A stretch of DNA of 64,000 nt from Marinifilum breve (GTDB lineage Bacteria; Bacteroidota; Bacteroidia; Bacteroidales; Marinifilaceae): positions 176,431 through 240,430 of the forward strand of contig NZ_QFLI01000009.1 in assembly GCF_003202155.1 (NCBI RefSeq), given 5' to 3'. The translations under genes were made by a program, and so were the position numbers. Below are positions 63,940 to 64,000 of the stretch, piece after piece; positions within the stretch are counted from its first letter, which is position 1, and every line of letters starts with the position of its first letter. The notes under the pieces are model-generated. The model did not search any database and had not been told where the DNA came from. It saw nothing but the letters and a program-made list of their open reading frames with translations.

Positions 63940-64000
63940 ATGATGAAAGAGGGTGGTTTTGCCACGATTTTTGCATGGTGTTTTTTCATTTTGAAATTTT
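63940..64000 (+). CDS. Possible 5' end of a gene cut by the window edge
   Basis: An ATG at 63940 about 30 bp after the expected transcription start opens 20 codons to the window edge (MMKEGGFATIFAWCFFILKF), which look like the start of a membrane segment or signal anchor. Too little is present to identify it. It might instead be leader of an RNA gene. Confidence 0.3.
   Translation, partial: MMKEGGFATIFAWCFFILKF

Noticed and set aside
63905-64000. Start of an rRNA operon after the strong promoter
   Set aside because: No rRNA sequence is visible in the remaining 96 bp, and a short open frame begins at 63940; the identity cannot be decided here.

Overview
The window is an AT-rich chromosomal segment of a Bacteroidota bacterium. 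The evidence is promoter -7 boxes of the TAnnTTTG type, a full-length SprA (type IX secretion/gliding translocon), an LpxC-FabZ fusion, a T9SS sorting-domain protein, and several Bacteroidota-typical families (DUF4837, DUF4268, GSCFA, S46 peptidase). The mix of single-copy housekeeping genes points to a free-living, probably marine member of the Marinilabiliales-type lineages; the exact genus is inference.

Layout. 1-7.9 kb, mostly minus strand: an in-phase 21-bp repeat array, rnhA, a REP-associated (RAYT/IS200-like) transposase beside a four-hairpin repeat element, an S46 dipeptidyl-peptidase, then a transcription unit of metallophosphoesterase, DUF4956 membrane protein and a CotH-like kinase-fold protein, with rnhB after it. 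7.9-27.4 kb, plus strand: a DUF4268 protein, two identical initiator tRNAs, an M23 peptidase, dxr, rseP, tatA, a LysM lytic transglycosylase, a DUF4837 lipoprotein, pepA, pdxA, ruvA, sprA and gcvH. 27.5-35.1 kb, minus strand: an ECF sigma / membrane anti-sigma-like / envelope protein unit, a 41-bp tandem repeat, and the infB-nusA-rimP operon with a good promoter. 35.3-40.2 kb, plus strand: an HD phosphohydrolase and the lipid A block lpxD-lpxC/fabZ-lpxA.

40.3-53.9 kb, minus strand, is the accessory part: thiL, then a tight operon of three paralogous CarboxypepD_reg-like proteins, a membrane protein and a CPYC thioredoxin-fold protein; a 950-bp repeat-rich gap with a second copy of the four-hairpin element; and a locus in which three small paralogous HTH proteins (69-74 aa) each precede a different gene, two of them for exported proteins (one with a T9SS tail, one lipoprotein). 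Two of the HTH genes sit in a duplicated segment of about 300 bp.

54.5-64 kb, plus strand: sufBCDSE-sufT for Fe-S assembly, queG (an Fe-S enzyme), a yjbQ pseudogene broken by two nonsense codons on the minus strand, an alpha/beta hydrolase, a GSCFA protein, and a strong promoter leading out of the window.

The most unusual items are the four-hairpin element (two copies with compensatory stem changes, one touching a RAYT gene), the repeated small-HTH/exported-protein locus, the phosphatase/DUF4956/kinase-like operon, the mosaic paralog trio, and the indel-free 21-bp array at the left edge.
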